The position numbers and the translations under genes were made by a program. From assembly GCF_026340095.1 (NCBI RefSeq), contig NZ_JAPEPO010000001.1, positions 3,316,501 through 3,380,500 on the forward strand: a DNA stretch of 64,000 nt, read 5' to 3'. Positions 15,444 to 24,654 of the stretch are shown one piece after another (the first letter of the stretch is position 1; each line of letters starts with the position of its first letter). Under the pieces are notes generated by a model. That model ran no database searches. It was not told the DNA's origin and saw nothing but the letters and a program-made list of their open reading frames with translations. The stretch comes from Streptomyces sp. NBC_01446 (GTDB lineage: Bacteria; Actinomycetota; Actinomycetes; Streptomycetales; Streptomycetaceae).

Positions 15444-16169
15444 TCAGGCGGTCTTCGCCAGCTTCGCGAGCTGCGCCTCGACGATCACCTGCGGCACGTC
15501 GGTCTTGCTCGAGTCCAGCATGTTCATGGTGTAGAAGGCCACGACCGTCGAGCCGCTGCGCACCACGGTGAAGGTCATCGGGACCTTGTCGCCGTCGATG
15601 ACGCCCTTCACGTCGTACGAGACCGCCTCGTCACCCGCGTCGGGCGCGGGCCGCTCCTTGACGCCGCTGTACTTGTAGTCGACGTGCTCGTACGCGGTGC
15701 AGTTCTTCGAGGCCGTGCGCAGGCCCTTCATGACCTCGGCGGCGTCGGAGCCGTCGTGCGCGAGCAGCGCGAGCGAGGTCACCTTGGGGTCGAGCTCGTC
15801 CGTCGCCATGAGCGTGCGCACGACCCGGTCCTTCGCCGTCGGCTGGGTCGAGAACATGAACATGTCGGCGAGCGGCTGGCACGCGGCCGGCTTCGCGGGG
15901 ACGCTCTCGGCCGGCGGCAGGTCGCTCTTGCCCACCTTCTCGACCTTGTAGCCCTTGACGTCGCCCGTCGCGACGACGGCCTTCTCCAGCTCGGCAGCGG
16001 TGAGCGCCTTCGCGCCCTCCTCGGCGGGCTTCGCCGGCGCCGAGGTCTTCTCCGAAGCGGCCGGCTTCTTGGCGTCGGTGGTCTCGGAGGACCCCCCGCA
16101 CGCCGTCGTCACACCCAGCGCCGCGACCAGGGCGGCGGCCGCCACGGCACGCCTCACACCTGAGTTCAC
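15444..16169 (-). CDS. Secreted lipoprotein, unknown function
   Basis: 241 residues from GTG 16169 (preceded by GAAGGTGGG). The signal peptide ends in a lipobox-like V-T-T-A-C, so Cys24 is the probable lipidation site. A low-complexity Ala/Lys/Pro/Glu linker follows (about 30-55), then a folded domain of ~180 residues with two further Cys (in AACQPL and KNCTAY) that could form a disulfide. The later part V-P-M-T-F-T-V-V-R-S-G-S-T-V-V-A-F-Y resembles the LpqN/PknH-sensor-like lipoproteins of actinobacteria, but this is only a resemblance. Monocistronic, with a strong terminator. Confidence 0.78.
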   Translation of the reverse strand: MNSGVRRAVAAAALVAALGVTTACGGSSETTDAKKPAASEKTSAPAKPAEEGAKALTAAELEKAVVATGDVKGYKVEKVGKSDLPPAESVPAKPAACQPLADMFMFSTQPTAKDRVVRTLMATDELDPKVTSLALLAHDGSDAAEVMKGLRTASKNCTAYEHVDYKYSGVKERPAPDAGDEAVSYDVKGVIDGDKVPMTFTVVRSGSTVVAFYTMNMLDSSKTDVPQVIVEAQLAKLAKTA

Positions 16170-16469
16170 ATTCCCACCTTCGTTCTCTGCGGCACGGCGC
16201 CACGCGTCGGCCCGTACCGAGGCGCCATCCAAGCCCGCGACCGGCCTCCTTTGCCAGCGCTTTGCGTAACGATCGAAGATCGCCACAAAGGTTGTACGGG
16301 GCCCCGGGTGAGCCAGCTCACATAAGAATCGTGTTAGTTCGAGGGCAACCATTTCCCGGGGTTGCCGGTCACATGTGCGGAACCAACGGCCACACCCGCG
16401 ACCCCACAACGCGGAGGCCTCTCAGCTCGTACTGCGCCACAGCAGTACGCCGGACTTTCCGAGGTCTTC
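16170..16469. promoter_or_regulatory. Divergent promoter region, lipoprotein and sortase substrate genes
   Basis: 300 bp between two divergent secreted-protein genes. I see no credible reading frame. The stretch 16262-16335 is comparatively AT-rich and may hold both promoters. No known operator is recognised. Confidence 0.4.
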
Positions 16470-17489
16470 ATGAAGCTTCGCCGTGTCCTGGCCGCCGCGG
16501 CCGCGACGGCTGCAATAGCCCCGATCGCGCTGCTGTCGGCGCCGGCAGCGTTTGCCGACGGGGAGGCGCCCGACGCCCCCGCAGCGGTTTCTGGCGAGAC
16601 GACCCCCCCGGCTGCCACCACCACGCCGGCCTCCGAGCCCACGACTCCGTCGGAGAACACCAGCTCCACCCCCGCGGAGAACACCACCACTCCCTCCACG
16701 GTCAGCACCACCACCCCGGCCGCCTCCGCGTCCAGCACGCCGTCCAACTCCACGTCGCCGTCGCCGTCCGCGTCCGAGACGCCGTCCGACGAGCCGACCG
16801 ACCCGACCGGCATCTGCGAGGAGGACAACGAGGGCTACCAGTCCAAGCTGGCCGTCTCCCTCAGCGGTCTGCCCGGCAAGATCGCGGCGGGCAGCGGCTG
16901 GCACGGCTTCACCCTCACCGTGAAGAACCCGACGAAGTCCGACCTCGACGAGGCCCTCTTCTACGCGGGTGTCGGCCCGAACGACGAGAACGCCGACAAC
17001 GCGTACAAGGCGAGCCAGGTCCACCTCCAGGCGAAGGTCGACGGCACCTGGGTCGACATCGACGACGGCGACGGCTACTCGTTCGGCTTCCTCGACCTGT
17101 CGGGCATCAAGGCCGGCAAGTCCGTCAACTACCAGCTCCGCCTGAACGTGAAGGCCAGCGCCCCCATCGGTGCCGGTCTGACCATCGGCGGCGGCTTCTA
17201 CAACGACGACGAGCTGGACTGCCTCAGCGACAGCTCCGCCAGCTACCTGATCGAGATCGTGAAGCCCGGCACGGACACCGACGGGACCAAGCCGCAGGAA
17301 GGCGGCAAGGTTCCGATGCCGTCCGAGAAGCCGAACGACAACAACACCCAGGAGGTGACCGGCAGCCTCGCTGAGACCGGTTCGTCCTCCATGGTCCCGA
17401 CCATCGGCCTGATCGGCGGCGTCGCCGTCGTCGCCGGTGCCGGTGCCGTGTTCGCCGTGCGTCGCCGCAAGGCCGGCGCCACCGCGTAA
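16470..17489 (+). CDS. LAETG cell-wall-anchored surface protein (sortase substrate)
   Basis: 339 residues. A signal peptide (cleavage near A-A-F-A-D) is followed by a disordered Thr/Ser/Pro-rich stalk (about 30-115), a folded beta-rich domain (about 120-265) with two Cys (ICEED and DCLSD), a polar linker, the sorting motif LAETG (about 306-310), a hydrophobic helix and an RRRKAG tail. LAETG rather than LPXTG is the motif used by class E sortases in Streptomyces, as in the chaplins. The protein should thus be covalently anchored to peptidoglycan. ATG 16470 follows GAGGT. The folded domain is not one I recognise; no sortase gene lies nearby. Confidence 0.85.
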   Translation: MKLRRVLAAAAATAAIAPIALLSAPAAFADGEAPDAPAAVSGETTPPAATTTPASEPTTPSENTSSTPAENTTTPSTVSTTTPAASASSTPSNSTSPSPSASETPSDEPTDPTGICEEDNEGYQSKLAVSLSGLPGKIAAGSGWHGFTLTVKNPTKSDLDEALFYAGVGPNDENADNAYKASQVHLQAKVDGTWVDIDDGDGYSFGFLDLSGIKAGKSVNYQLRLNVKASAPIGAGLTIGGGFYNDDELDCLSDSSASYLIEIVKPGTDTDGTKPQEGGKVPMPSEKPNDNNTQEVTGSLAETGSSSMVPTIGLIGGVAVVAGAGAVFAVRRRKAGATA

Positions 17490-17507
17490 CACCCCGTAGG
17501 GAACGAG

Positions 17508-17541
17508 AAGGACCTGCGCTCGGAGGGGGGCGCAGGTCCTT
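17508..17541. terminator. Bidirectional terminator
   Basis: 12-bp perfect stem (AAGGACCTGCGC and its complement) with a 10-base loop, followed by TTCG; placed between the convergent sortase-substrate and GMC oxidoreductase genes. Confidence 0.85.
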
Positions 17542-17555
17542 TCGTGTGTCCGGGG

Positions 17556-19397
17556 CTACTTGCCGGTCGGCTTCGGCGGAACCGCGGGCATCCCCAGGAA
17601 CGGCAGCTTCAGCGCGCCGAACGCGTCCTCCGGGACCGCCGGGTTCTTCGGCGCGACCGCGGACAGCCGCGCGTACGCCACGCCCTGTGCCGGACGCGGG
17701 TCCTCCTCGCCCTTGTTGGGCCAGTACGACATCGCGCGCTCGGCCTGCGCCGTGATGGTCAGGGACGGGTTCACGCCCAGGTTCGCCGTGACCGCGGCGC
17801 CGTCGACGACCGAGATGCCCGGGTGCCCGTAGACGCGGTGGTACGGGTCGATGACGCCCGTCTCCGGGGAGTCGCCGATCGGGCAGCCGCCCAGGAAGTG
17901 CGCGGTCAGCGGGGTGCCCATCAGTTCGCCGATGTTCGAGCCCGCGAAGCCGTTGATCTCGGCGGCGATCGTGGACGCGGCGTCCACGGCGGCCTTGATC
18001 TGCTTGGGGTTGGGCGCGCCATGGCCCTGCTCGGCCGTGAGCAGGCCCTTGCCGACGCCGTCCGGCTTCAGGTACGTCGTCAGCGAGTTGTCGAGGGACT
18101 GCATGACCAGGCCGATGATGGTCCGCTCGGACCAGCGGTGGTTGGAGAGCGAACGCGCCAGCAGCGTCGGGTGCTTGGCCACGTTGGCGAGCCACCCGGC
18201 CACGCGGGACGAGCCCTGCGCGTACGGGACCTGAAGGATCGTCATGCCGCCCATCGCGTTCGAGCCCTTGCCGTAGCGGACCGGCTCGATGTGCGTGTTC
18301 TCGTCCGGGTGGATCGAGGACGTGATCGCGACGCCCTGCGTGAAGTCGACCTTGGGCTTGCCGTGGCGCTTCTTGTAGCGGCGGTTGTTGGTCTGGGCGC
18401 CGACGAGCGCCTCGGAGTTCGTGCGCGTCAGCTCACCCAACCTGGCGGACAGATACGGGAGTTGACCGCCGGACTTCATCCGGTGCAGCAGGGTCTGCGT
18501 GCCGTACGTGCCGGCCGCGACGATGACGCGCGGGGCCTTGAACGTACGGCCCGCGCCCTTCTTCCTGTCGTCCGTCGGGAGCGTCGCGACCGCGTAGCCC
18601 CCCTGCGAGTCGTCGGTGACGGAGACGACCGTCGTCATCGGGTGCACGACCGCGCCCGCCTTCTCGGCGAGGTACAGGTAGTTCTCGTTGAGGGTGTTCT
18701 TCGCGCCGTGGCGGCAGCCCGTCATGCACTCGCCGCACTCGGTGCACGCCTTGCGGGCCGGGCCCGCGCCCCCGAAGTACGGGTCGTCGACCTGCGTGCC
18801 GGGCGCGACCTTCGCCGAGCCGACCTCCTCCCCGCCGCCGGCGTCCTTGCCGTCGCCGAAGAAGACACCCACCGGCGCCATGTGGAACGTATCGCCGATG
18901 CCCATGTCCTGCGCCGCCGCCTTGAGGTGGACATCGGCCGGGGTCATGGTCGGGTTGAGCCGCACGCCCAGCATGCGCTGCGCCTGGTCGTAGTACGGCT
19001 TCAGCTCGGCCTGCCAGTCGGTGATGTCCTTCCACTGCGGGTCCTCGAAGAAGGGCTTCGGGGGCACGTAGAGGGTGTTGGCGTAGTTCAGCGAGCCGCC
19101 GCCGACGCCCGCCCCGGCGAGGACCATCACGTTGCCGAGGAGGTGGATGCGCTGGATGCCGTACATACCGAACTTGGGCGCCCACAGGTAGTTCTTGAGG
19201 TCCCAGGAGTTCTTCGGCAGCGTGCCCGGCGAGAAGCGGCGGCCCGCTTCGAGCACACCGACGCGGTAGCCCTTCTCGGTCAGGCGCAGGGCGGACACGG
19301 AGCCGCCGAAGCCGGAGCCGACGACGAGGACGTCGTAGTCGTACGCGGCGTCGTCGGCGCTCCCGGCTTCACTCCGGGCAGAGTTCTCCTGTGACAC
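17556..19397 (-). CDS. GMC-family oxidoreductase, cholesterol oxidase (ChoD)-like
   Basis: 613 residues. The N-terminal FAD-binding segment reads D-V-L-V-V-G-S-G-F-G-G-S-V-S-A-L-R-L, and the protein has the GMC layout with a GAGVGGGSLNYAN flavin segment and the C-terminal N-P-S-L-T-I-T-A element. A Cys-rich stretch CTECGECMTGCRHGAKN is typical of the ChoD-like branch rather than of secreted cholesterol oxidase. No signal peptide is seen. In Mycobacterium tuberculosis choD lies next to guaB3, a related context; whether these enzymes oxidise sterols is disputed. GTG 19397 follows GAGGAGAG. The stop lies 67 bases after the neighbour's stop on the opposite strand. Confidence 0.82.
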   Translation of the reverse strand: MSQENSARSEAGSADDAAYDYDVLVVGSGFGGSVSALRLTEKGYRVGVLEAGRRFSPGTLPKNSWDLKNYLWAPKFGMYGIQRIHLLGNVMVLAGAGVGGGSLNYANTLYVPPKPFFEDPQWKDITDWQAELKPYYDQAQRMLGVRLNPTMTPADVHLKAAAQDMGIGDTFHMAPVGVFFGDGKDAGGGEEVGSAKVAPGTQVDDPYFGGAGPARKACTECGECMTGCRHGAKNTLNENYLYLAEKAGAVVHPMTTVVSVTDDSQGGYAVATLPTDDRKKGAGRTFKAPRVIVAAGTYGTQTLLHRMKSGGQLPYLSARLGELTRTNSEALVGAQTNNRRYKKRHGKPKVDFTQGVAITSSIHPDENTHIEPVRYGKGSNAMGGMTILQVPYAQGSSRVAGWLANVAKHPTLLARSLSNHRWSERTIIGLVMQSLDNSLTTYLKPDGVGKGLLTAEQGHGAPNPKQIKAAVDAASTIAAEINGFAGSNIGELMGTPLTAHFLGGCPIGDSPETGVIDPYHRVYGHPGISVVDGAAVTANLGVNPSLTITAQAERAMSYWPNKGEEDPRPAQGVAYARLSAVAPKNPAVPEDAFGALKLPFLGMPAVPPKPTGK

Positions 19398-19427
19398 TGG
19401 CTCTCCTCGTTGAGAACGGGTGGTGCT

Positions 19428-21056
19428 CTAACGAAGACGGAAGGTCTTCATCGCCTTCAGGCTGCGGCTCATGAACGCGGCGTACTTCTCGTCGGTCATC
19501 CCGAACGACGGCGCCATCGGCATGATCCGCTGGTGCGCGACTGTCTGCGCCTCGGTGTACTTGAGGATGCCCTCGGAACCGTGGCGGCGGCCGAGGCCCG
19601 AGTCCTTCATGCCGCCCATCGGCGACTGGACGCTGCCGTACGCAGGCGCGTAGCCCTCGTTGATGTTCACCGTGCCGGTGCGCAGCCGGGAGGCGACGAC
19701 GTGGCCGCGCTTCGCGTCCTTCGTCCAGACCGAGGAATTCAGGCCGTACGGCGTCCCGTTGGCGAGGTCGATGACCTCGTCCTCGTCCGTGAAGCGGTAG
19801 ATGGAGACGACCGGGCCGAAGGTCTCCTCGTTGCAGACGGCCATCGGCGCCTCGACGCCGTCGAGGATGGTCGGCTCGAAGAAGTACGGGCCGATGTCGG
19901 GGCGCGCGACGCCACCGGCCACGAGCTTCGCGCCCTTGGCGACGGCCTCGTCGACGTGCCGCGTCACCGTCTCCAACTGCCGCTCGCCGACGAGGGATCC
20001 CATGTCGGCGCCGTACGCGAGGGACTTGCCCAGCCGCATCGCCTTGGTGCGCGTGGCGAACCGCTCGACGAACGCGTCGGCGATCGACTCGTGGACGTAG
20101 AGCCGCTCGATGGAGATGCAGAGCTGGCCCGCGGAGGAGAAGCAGGCGCGGACCGCGCCGGCCGCCGCCTTGTCGATGTCGGCGTCCTCGAGGACCAGCA
20201 TCGCGTTCTTGCCGCCGAGTTCGAGCGAGACGCCGACGAGGCGCGCGGCGGCGCCCTGGGCGACCTCGCGGCCCGTACGGGTGGAGCCGGTGAACGAGAC
20301 ATAGTCGGCGTGCTTGACCAACTCGGGCCCCACGACCGGGCCTTCACCGAGGACGACCTGGAAGACCTCGGCGGGCAGCCCCGCCTCGATGAGCAGGTCA
20401 CGCGCCCACAGCGCCGTCAGGCAGGTCTCCGTGTCGGGCTTCATGACGACGGCGTTGCCGGACACGAACGCGGGGAGCGCGTCGCCGACCGACAGCTCGA
20501 ACGGGTAGTTCCACGGCGCGATCTGGCCCACGACACCGCGCGGCTGGCGCAGCTCGGTGACCTTGGTGAGGGTCGGGACGGCGCCCGTGTGCCGCTTCGG
20601 CTTCAGATAGGCGGAGGCCTTGCGGCCGTAGTGGCGGGCCGCGACGGCGACGGCCTGGACCTCTTCGTGCGCGTGCAGGCGCGCCTTGCCGGTCTCCAGC
20701 TGGATCAGGTCGAGGACCTCGGCCTGGCGGGCGAGCACCAGGTCGTGGAAGCGGAGCAGCACGGCGGCGCGCTGCCGCGCGGGCACCTTCGCCCAGACGG
20801 CCTGCGCGGCGCGGGCCCGCTCGAAGGCCTTCGCGACGTCCTCGGGCGTGGACTCGGGCAGGTCCGCCAGCTTCTCGCCGGTGAACGGCGTGTGGTTGGC
20901 GGTGCGACCTGAGCCGGCCACACCCTTGGTGAGCTGGGCGACCAGCTCGGGCGTCACCACGTCGGCCGCGGTGCGCGCGCCCTGCGGGGCGGGGGCGACC
21001 GGGTTCGTGCCGGTCCTGTCCGTACGGTCCTTGGAGATGGCCTGCGAGTCCGTCAT
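19428..21056 (-). CDS. Succinate-semialdehyde dehydrogenase-type aldehyde dehydrogenase
   Basis: 542 residues from ATG 21056 (MTDSQAISKDR). Catalytic Cys in S-S-A-G-Q-L-C-I-S-I-E-R, general-base Glu in LELGGKNAM, NAD(P)-binding Gly motif in FTGSTRTGREV, and the cap N-Y-P-F-E-L-S-V. It belongs to the actinobacterial succinic semialdehyde dehydrogenase subgroup (GabD2-like) and should oxidise succinic semialdehyde to succinate. The N-terminus is ~35 residues longer than in GabD. The frame continues upstream to 21188, but that part reads through the palindromic intergenic DNA. Its stop is only 30 bases from the GMC oxidoreductase start, so the two are probably one operon. Confidence 0.85.
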   Translation of the reverse strand: MTDSQAISKDRTDRTGTNPVAPAPQGARTAADVVTPELVAQLTKGVAGSGRTANHTPFTGEKLADLPESTPEDVAKAFERARAAQAVWAKVPARQRAAVLLRFHDLVLARQAEVLDLIQLETGKARLHAHEEVQAVAVAARHYGRKASAYLKPKRHTGAVPTLTKVTELRQPRGVVGQIAPWNYPFELSVGDALPAFVSGNAVVMKPDTETCLTALWARDLLIEAGLPAEVFQVVLGEGPVVGPELVKHADYVSFTGSTRTGREVAQGAAARLVGVSLELGGKNAMLVLEDADIDKAAAGAVRACFSSAGQLCISIERLYVHESIADAFVERFATRTKAMRLGKSLAYGADMGSLVGERQLETVTRHVDEAVAKGAKLVAGGVARPDIGPYFFEPTILDGVEAPMAVCNEETFGPVVSIYRFTDEDEVIDLANGTPYGLNSSVWTKDAKRGHVVASRLRTGTVNINEGYAPAYGSVQSPMGGMKDSGLGRRHGSEGILKYTEAQTVAHQRIMPMAPSFGMTDEKYAAFMSRSLKAMKTFRLR

Positions 21057-21129
21057 GGCGCGAGCGTAAGCGCCCGTCAACGTTTTGGGTACCCACGGGT
21101 AACGAGGTTTCACCAAGCACTCACACGCC

Positions 21130-21172
21130 GCCAGCGATCGCTGGCAACAAAGCCCCTGATCAGCGGGTTGTC
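21130..21172. promoter_or_regulatory. Two palindromes upstream of the aldehyde dehydrogenase gene
   Basis: A perfect 16-bp palindrome GCCAGCGATCGCTGGC at 21130-21145 and an adjacent imperfect one centred on TGATCA (21151-21168). They lie between the last kinase gene (stop at 21185) and the dehydrogenase start (21056). They may be operators for the dehydrogenase or a terminator for the kinase cluster. Confidence 0.45.
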
Positions 21173-21184
21173 GGCGTGCGACGG

Positions 21185-22891
21185 TCACAGTTTCTGGATA
21201 TCCAGGTTGGCGATCGCCGTCTTCGCCACCTCACGCCCGCGGTCGAGGAAGTCGCCCTTGCCCGGGTAGTCGATCCAGAGCTGGTACATGTTGCCCGACC
21301 TGGTCTTGTAGTAGAAGACCTTCGCCTCGCGCGGCTTGGGGGCATCGGAGTCCGTGTCATCCGTGTAGGTGATGGTGTTCTCGGCGGACTCGCGGTCGCT
21401 GTACGTGGTCTTGGCAGTCCTGCTGTGGGGAGCGGGCTTGTCCGCCATCTTCGAGTTGTCGCCCTTGTTGATCTCGTCGGAGTCCTTGTAGGCCTGCGCG
21501 GACGCGGAGCTCGCGATCGCGTTCAGGCTGTCCTCGGACTGCTTCGTGAGAGAGAGCGTGATCGAGACCGCGTAGCTCGGATCCCGGAAGGAGACCCAGT
21601 GATCGGTCTTGGTGATGCTGTTGTCCGCCTGGAACCGCACATACTCCGGCGGCGCCGCGAACGTCGCCGCGAGCGTCTTCTCCTGATGGTCCTGCCACCC
21701 GTCCGGCAGCGGCCCCGCGAACGGTTTCGCGATCACCAGGTACGCCACCACCGCCGCCGCGACGACCGCCGCGCCGACGCCGAGCAGCGCCCTGCGGCTG
21801 AGGCTGACGCCCTTGCCGCCGGGGCCAGCGAGCTGGACGACCTGGGTGGGCGGCTGCTGCGGCGGGTTGCCCGCGCGCTCCAGGAGGTCCCGCACGCGCG
21901 CCGCGTTCGGGCGCCGGGCCGGGTCCTTGGCGAGCAGGCCGTTGATGGCCTCGGCGAGCGGGCCCTGGGCCGCGGCGGGCGCCGCCGGGGTCGCGTTGAT
22001 CACGGACTGGAGCGTCGCCGGCGTGTTGTTGCGGCGGAACGGCGAGACGCCCTCCGTGGCCGCGTACAGGACGACGCCGAGGGACCACAGGTCGGAGGCG
22101 GGGCCCGGGCGCTGCCCGAGGACGCGCTCCGGGGCGATGAACTCGGGTGAACCGACGAAGCCGCCGGTGTCCGTCAGATTGGTCTCGCCCTCGATCTGGG
22201 CGATGCCGAAGTCGGTGAGGACCACACGGTCGTGGCGGCCCAGCATCACGTTGTCGGGCTTCACGTCGCGGTGCAGGACGCCCGCGGCGTGCGCGGCCTC
22301 AAGGGCGCCGAGCACTTCGAGGCCGATCCTGGCAGCGTCGCGGGCGCCGAGCGTGCCCTCCTGGAGCGCGTCGCCGAGCGTGCGCCCCTGCACGAACTCC
22401 ATGACGATCCACGGCTGTCCGTCCTCGACGGCGACATCGTGGACGTTGACCACGGCCGGATGGTCGAGCCGGGCCGCCGCACGCGCCTCGCGCCGCATCC
22501 GCTCGAAGACGGTGGTCCGCTCGCGCTCCGGCAGATGGTCGGGGACGCGCGGCTCCTTGACCGCCACCTCACGGTCCACCGTCTCGTCCTTGGCGCGCCA
22601 CACGGTGCCCATGCCGCCGTGCCCGAGCTTGCTCAGGAGCCGGTAGCGCCCGCCGATGAGGCGCCCCGCTCCCGGCTCGGACTCCGCGCTCTGCCGCGGC
22701 GGCACGACCTGGGTGGGCGGCGGCTGGTGCGAGGGCTGCGGCCGCGGATAGGCGGTGGGGGGCTGCTGCGGCGCCGGGGGCTCCTGGGCGTACGGGTTCC
22801 CCTGCTGAGGCGTGTGCGGCTGCTGCGGCGGCCGGAGTCCGAAGCTCGTCGGATCGTTCGGGCCGTAGGCGGGTCCCCCGTTGTTACTCAT
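21185..22891 (-). CDS. Receptor-type Ser/Thr protein kinase (cluster kinase 1)
   Basis: 568 residues. A Pro/Gln-rich cytosolic start (1-75) precedes the kinase domain (about 83-345) with Gly loop GHGGMG, VAVKE lysine, catalytic loop HRDVKPDN, DFG and an APE-like IAPER. Then come a juxtamembrane linker, one transmembrane helix (about residues 383-405) and a ~160-residue ectodomain beginning near L-P-D-G-W-Q-D. No PASTA repeats. The ectodomain shares a pattern with the other four kinases here (entry phrase ...P-x-G-W, then about six beta-strands and a closing ...A-x-x-N-L). It is last in the cluster, 70 bases after the previous stop. The ligand is unknown. Confidence 0.88.
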   Translation of the reverse strand: MSNNGGPAYGPNDPTSFGLRPPQQPHTPQQGNPYAQEPPAPQQPPTAYPRPQPSHQPPPTQVVPPRQSAESEPGAGRLIGGRYRLLSKLGHGGMGTVWRAKDETVDREVAVKEPRVPDHLPERERTTVFERMRREARAAARLDHPAVVNVHDVAVEDGQPWIVMEFVQGRTLGDALQEGTLGARDAARIGLEVLGALEAAHAAGVLHRDVKPDNVMLGRHDRVVLTDFGIAQIEGETNLTDTGGFVGSPEFIAPERVLGQRPGPASDLWSLGVVLYAATEGVSPFRRNNTPATLQSVINATPAAPAAAQGPLAEAINGLLAKDPARRPNAARVRDLLERAGNPPQQPPTQVVQLAGPGGKGVSLSRRALLGVGAAVVAAAVVAYLVIAKPFAGPLPDGWQDHQEKTLAATFAAPPEYVRFQADNSITKTDHWVSFRDPSYAVSITLSLTKQSEDSLNAIASSASAQAYKDSDEINKGDNSKMADKPAPHSRTAKTTYSDRESAENTITYTDDTDSDAPKPREAKVFYYKTRSGNMYQLWIDYPGKGDFLDRGREVAKTAIANLDIQKL

Positions 22892-22932
22892 GCCCCCATG
22901 CCTACCGTGCGGGACGCCTCCGGATCCACTCC

Positions 22933-22950
22933 GGTCACGCAGTTGTGACC
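22933..22950. promoter_or_regulatory. GGTCAC-N6-GTGACC inverted repeat between kinase genes
   Basis: A perfect inverted repeat (arms 22933-22938 and 22945-22950) in the 70-base gap between kinase 2 and kinase 1. It could be an operator for kinase 1 or a weak terminator. No consensus I know matches it exactly. Confidence 0.35.
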
Positions 22951-22961
22951 GCCCCGATGCC

Positions 22962-24566
22962 TCAACCGCCCCCGGACGGCACGAAGGTGGCGACCGCCGT
23001 GTCGAAGTACCGCTTGGCCTCCGTGATCCGCCCGACCGGCGCCGACACCCACACGTCGTACATCCGGCCGTCCTGCTCCCAGCACAGGTCGTACGTGTGC
23101 CGCGCGCCCTCCGCCGTGCTGAAGCCGTTCCACGTGAACCGCCAGAGCGCGGCCGGCCGGCCGCCGTGGGTGGTGTCGGTGACGGAACCGTCGCGGTAGC
23201 CCGGGTTGTTGGCGGGCCCCTTCGCGTCGGAGCGGCGCTGCACCGCGCCGGGCCCGCCCGGGTCGGGGGCGGCCGCCTTGATGCCGATCCTGAACGTGTC
23301 GCCCGGCGACATGTAGAAGATCCGGGGTCCGTCGGGCTTGCGGCTGAAGTCGTCCGGCACGGCCAGGGAGAACCCCTCCGGGTCGACGGCCGTGCGGTAA
23401 CCGGCGGGGGACGCGGGACGCGTGCCGGTCTGCTGCTCCGTGACCGTGACCGTCGGGCGGGGCTCCGGGGCCGAGTCCGAGGGGGACGCCGTGTCGCCCG
23501 TGGGGCCCGGCGCGGACGCCGTGGGGCGGTGGGTGCCACCGCCGTCGCCGCCGTTCACGAGGAGCGCGGCCGCGGAGACCCCGGCCCCGGCCATCGCGGC
23601 GACGAGCGCGGCGGCGGCGAGAACGGCGCGGGGTGAACGCTTCTGCGTGGGCGCCGGAGCGGGCGACGTGGGGGTGTTCCGGGCAGTGGGCGTGTAACCG
23701 GCCACGGCCCGCGGCGTCGTACCCGTGGCGACGTACGCGCGAAGGAGCCGGTCGGCCTCGTCCAGGCCGAGCCTGAGCGCCGGATCGCGCTCAAGGAGGC
23801 CTCGTACGACGGGCAGCAGCGGCTCGGCCTCGGCGGGCGGATTGATCTCGCCGACCACCACGGCGTGCATGATCCCGCCCAGCGAGTCGCGCCGGAACGG
23901 TGATTCGCCCGTCAGGGCGGCGCACAGCATCGCGCCGAGCGACCACAGGTCCGACTCGGGCCCGGTCCGCTCCCCTGCCATGCGCTCGGGCGCCGTGTAC
24001 TCGGGCGAACCGACGAAGGAACCCGTCTCGGTGAGCGTCGTCGCGCCGCTGACCTGCGCGATCCCGAAGTCCGTGAGCACGACGCGCTCACTGCCCGCCT
24101 CGACGAGCACGTTCGCCGGCTTCAGATCCCGGTGCAGCACCCCCGCCGCGTGCGCGACCCGCAGCGCGCCGAGCAGCGCGATCCCGATCCGGGCCGCCTC
24201 CCGCGCGTCGACGGGCCCGGTCCGCGAGAGCCGGTCGGCGAGTGAGCCGCCCTCGATCAACTCCATGACGATGTAAGGGCGTTCGCCGTGCTCCACGACG
24301 TCGTGGACGACGATGACGTTCGGGTGGCTGAGCTGGGCGACCGCGCGGGCCTCGCGCAGGGTGCGGTCCTTCTGGCGGCGGGCCTCGTCGGCGGAGAGCG
24401 TCTCGTCGAGCACGAGTTCCTTGACCGCGACGCGCCGCCCGAGCAGCTGGTCTGAGGCGCGCCACACGACGCCCATTCCGCCCCGGCCGATGCGCGCCTC
24501 CAGTCGGTAACGCCCGGCGATCACACGGACGTTGTCCTCCCCCTCGGTCCCCATGCGTTCCATCAT
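22962..24566 (-). CDS. Receptor-type Ser/Thr protein kinase (cluster kinase 2)
   Basis: 534 residues. The kinase domain starts almost at the N-terminus (about 16-275): GRGGMG, VAVKE, HRDLKPAN, DFG, TAPER. A Thr/Pro-rich linker is followed by a transmembrane helix (about 318-340), a disordered Thr/Ser/Pro stretch and an ectodomain opening with D-P-E-G-F-S-L-A-V-P-D-D-F and ending in ...Y-F-D-T-A-V-A-T-F. The opening D-P-E-G-F matches that of the pseudokinase in this cluster. ATG 24566, 24563 and 24554 are all possible starts; none has a clear ribosome-binding site. 88 bases separate it from the gene upstream. Substrate unknown. Confidence 0.88.
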   Translation of the reverse strand: MMERMGTEGEDNVRVIAGRYRLEARIGRGGMGVVWRASDQLLGRRVAVKELVLDETLSADEARRQKDRTLREARAVAQLSHPNVIVVHDVVEHGERPYIVMELIEGGSLADRLSRTGPVDAREAARIGIALLGALRVAHAAGVLHRDLKPANVLVEAGSERVVLTDFGIAQVSGATTLTETGSFVGSPEYTAPERMAGERTGPESDLWSLGAMLCAALTGESPFRRDSLGGIMHAVVVGEINPPAEAEPLLPVVRGLLERDPALRLGLDEADRLLRAYVATGTTPRAVAGYTPTARNTPTSPAPAPTQKRSPRAVLAAAALVAAMAGAGVSAAALLVNGGDGGGTHRPTASAPGPTGDTASPSDSAPEPRPTVTVTEQQTGTRPASPAGYRTAVDPEGFSLAVPDDFSRKPDGPRIFYMSPGDTFRIGIKAAAPDPGGPGAVQRRSDAKGPANNPGYRDGSVTDTTHGGRPAALWRFTWNGFSTAEGARHTYDLCWEQDGRMYDVWVSAPVGRITEAKRYFDTAVATFVPSGGG

Positions 24567-24654
24567 GCCGCACGGAACGGGCCCCGGAGGGGCGTGCTCC
24601 GGGCCGTCAAGGGATCAACGAAACCGCAGGCGGCCGCCCGCACACCACGGGTGC

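Noticed and set aside
17544..19394. 616-codon plus-strand open frame opposite the GMC oxidoreductase
   Set aside because: Same high-GC antisense effect, no motif or ribosome-binding site.
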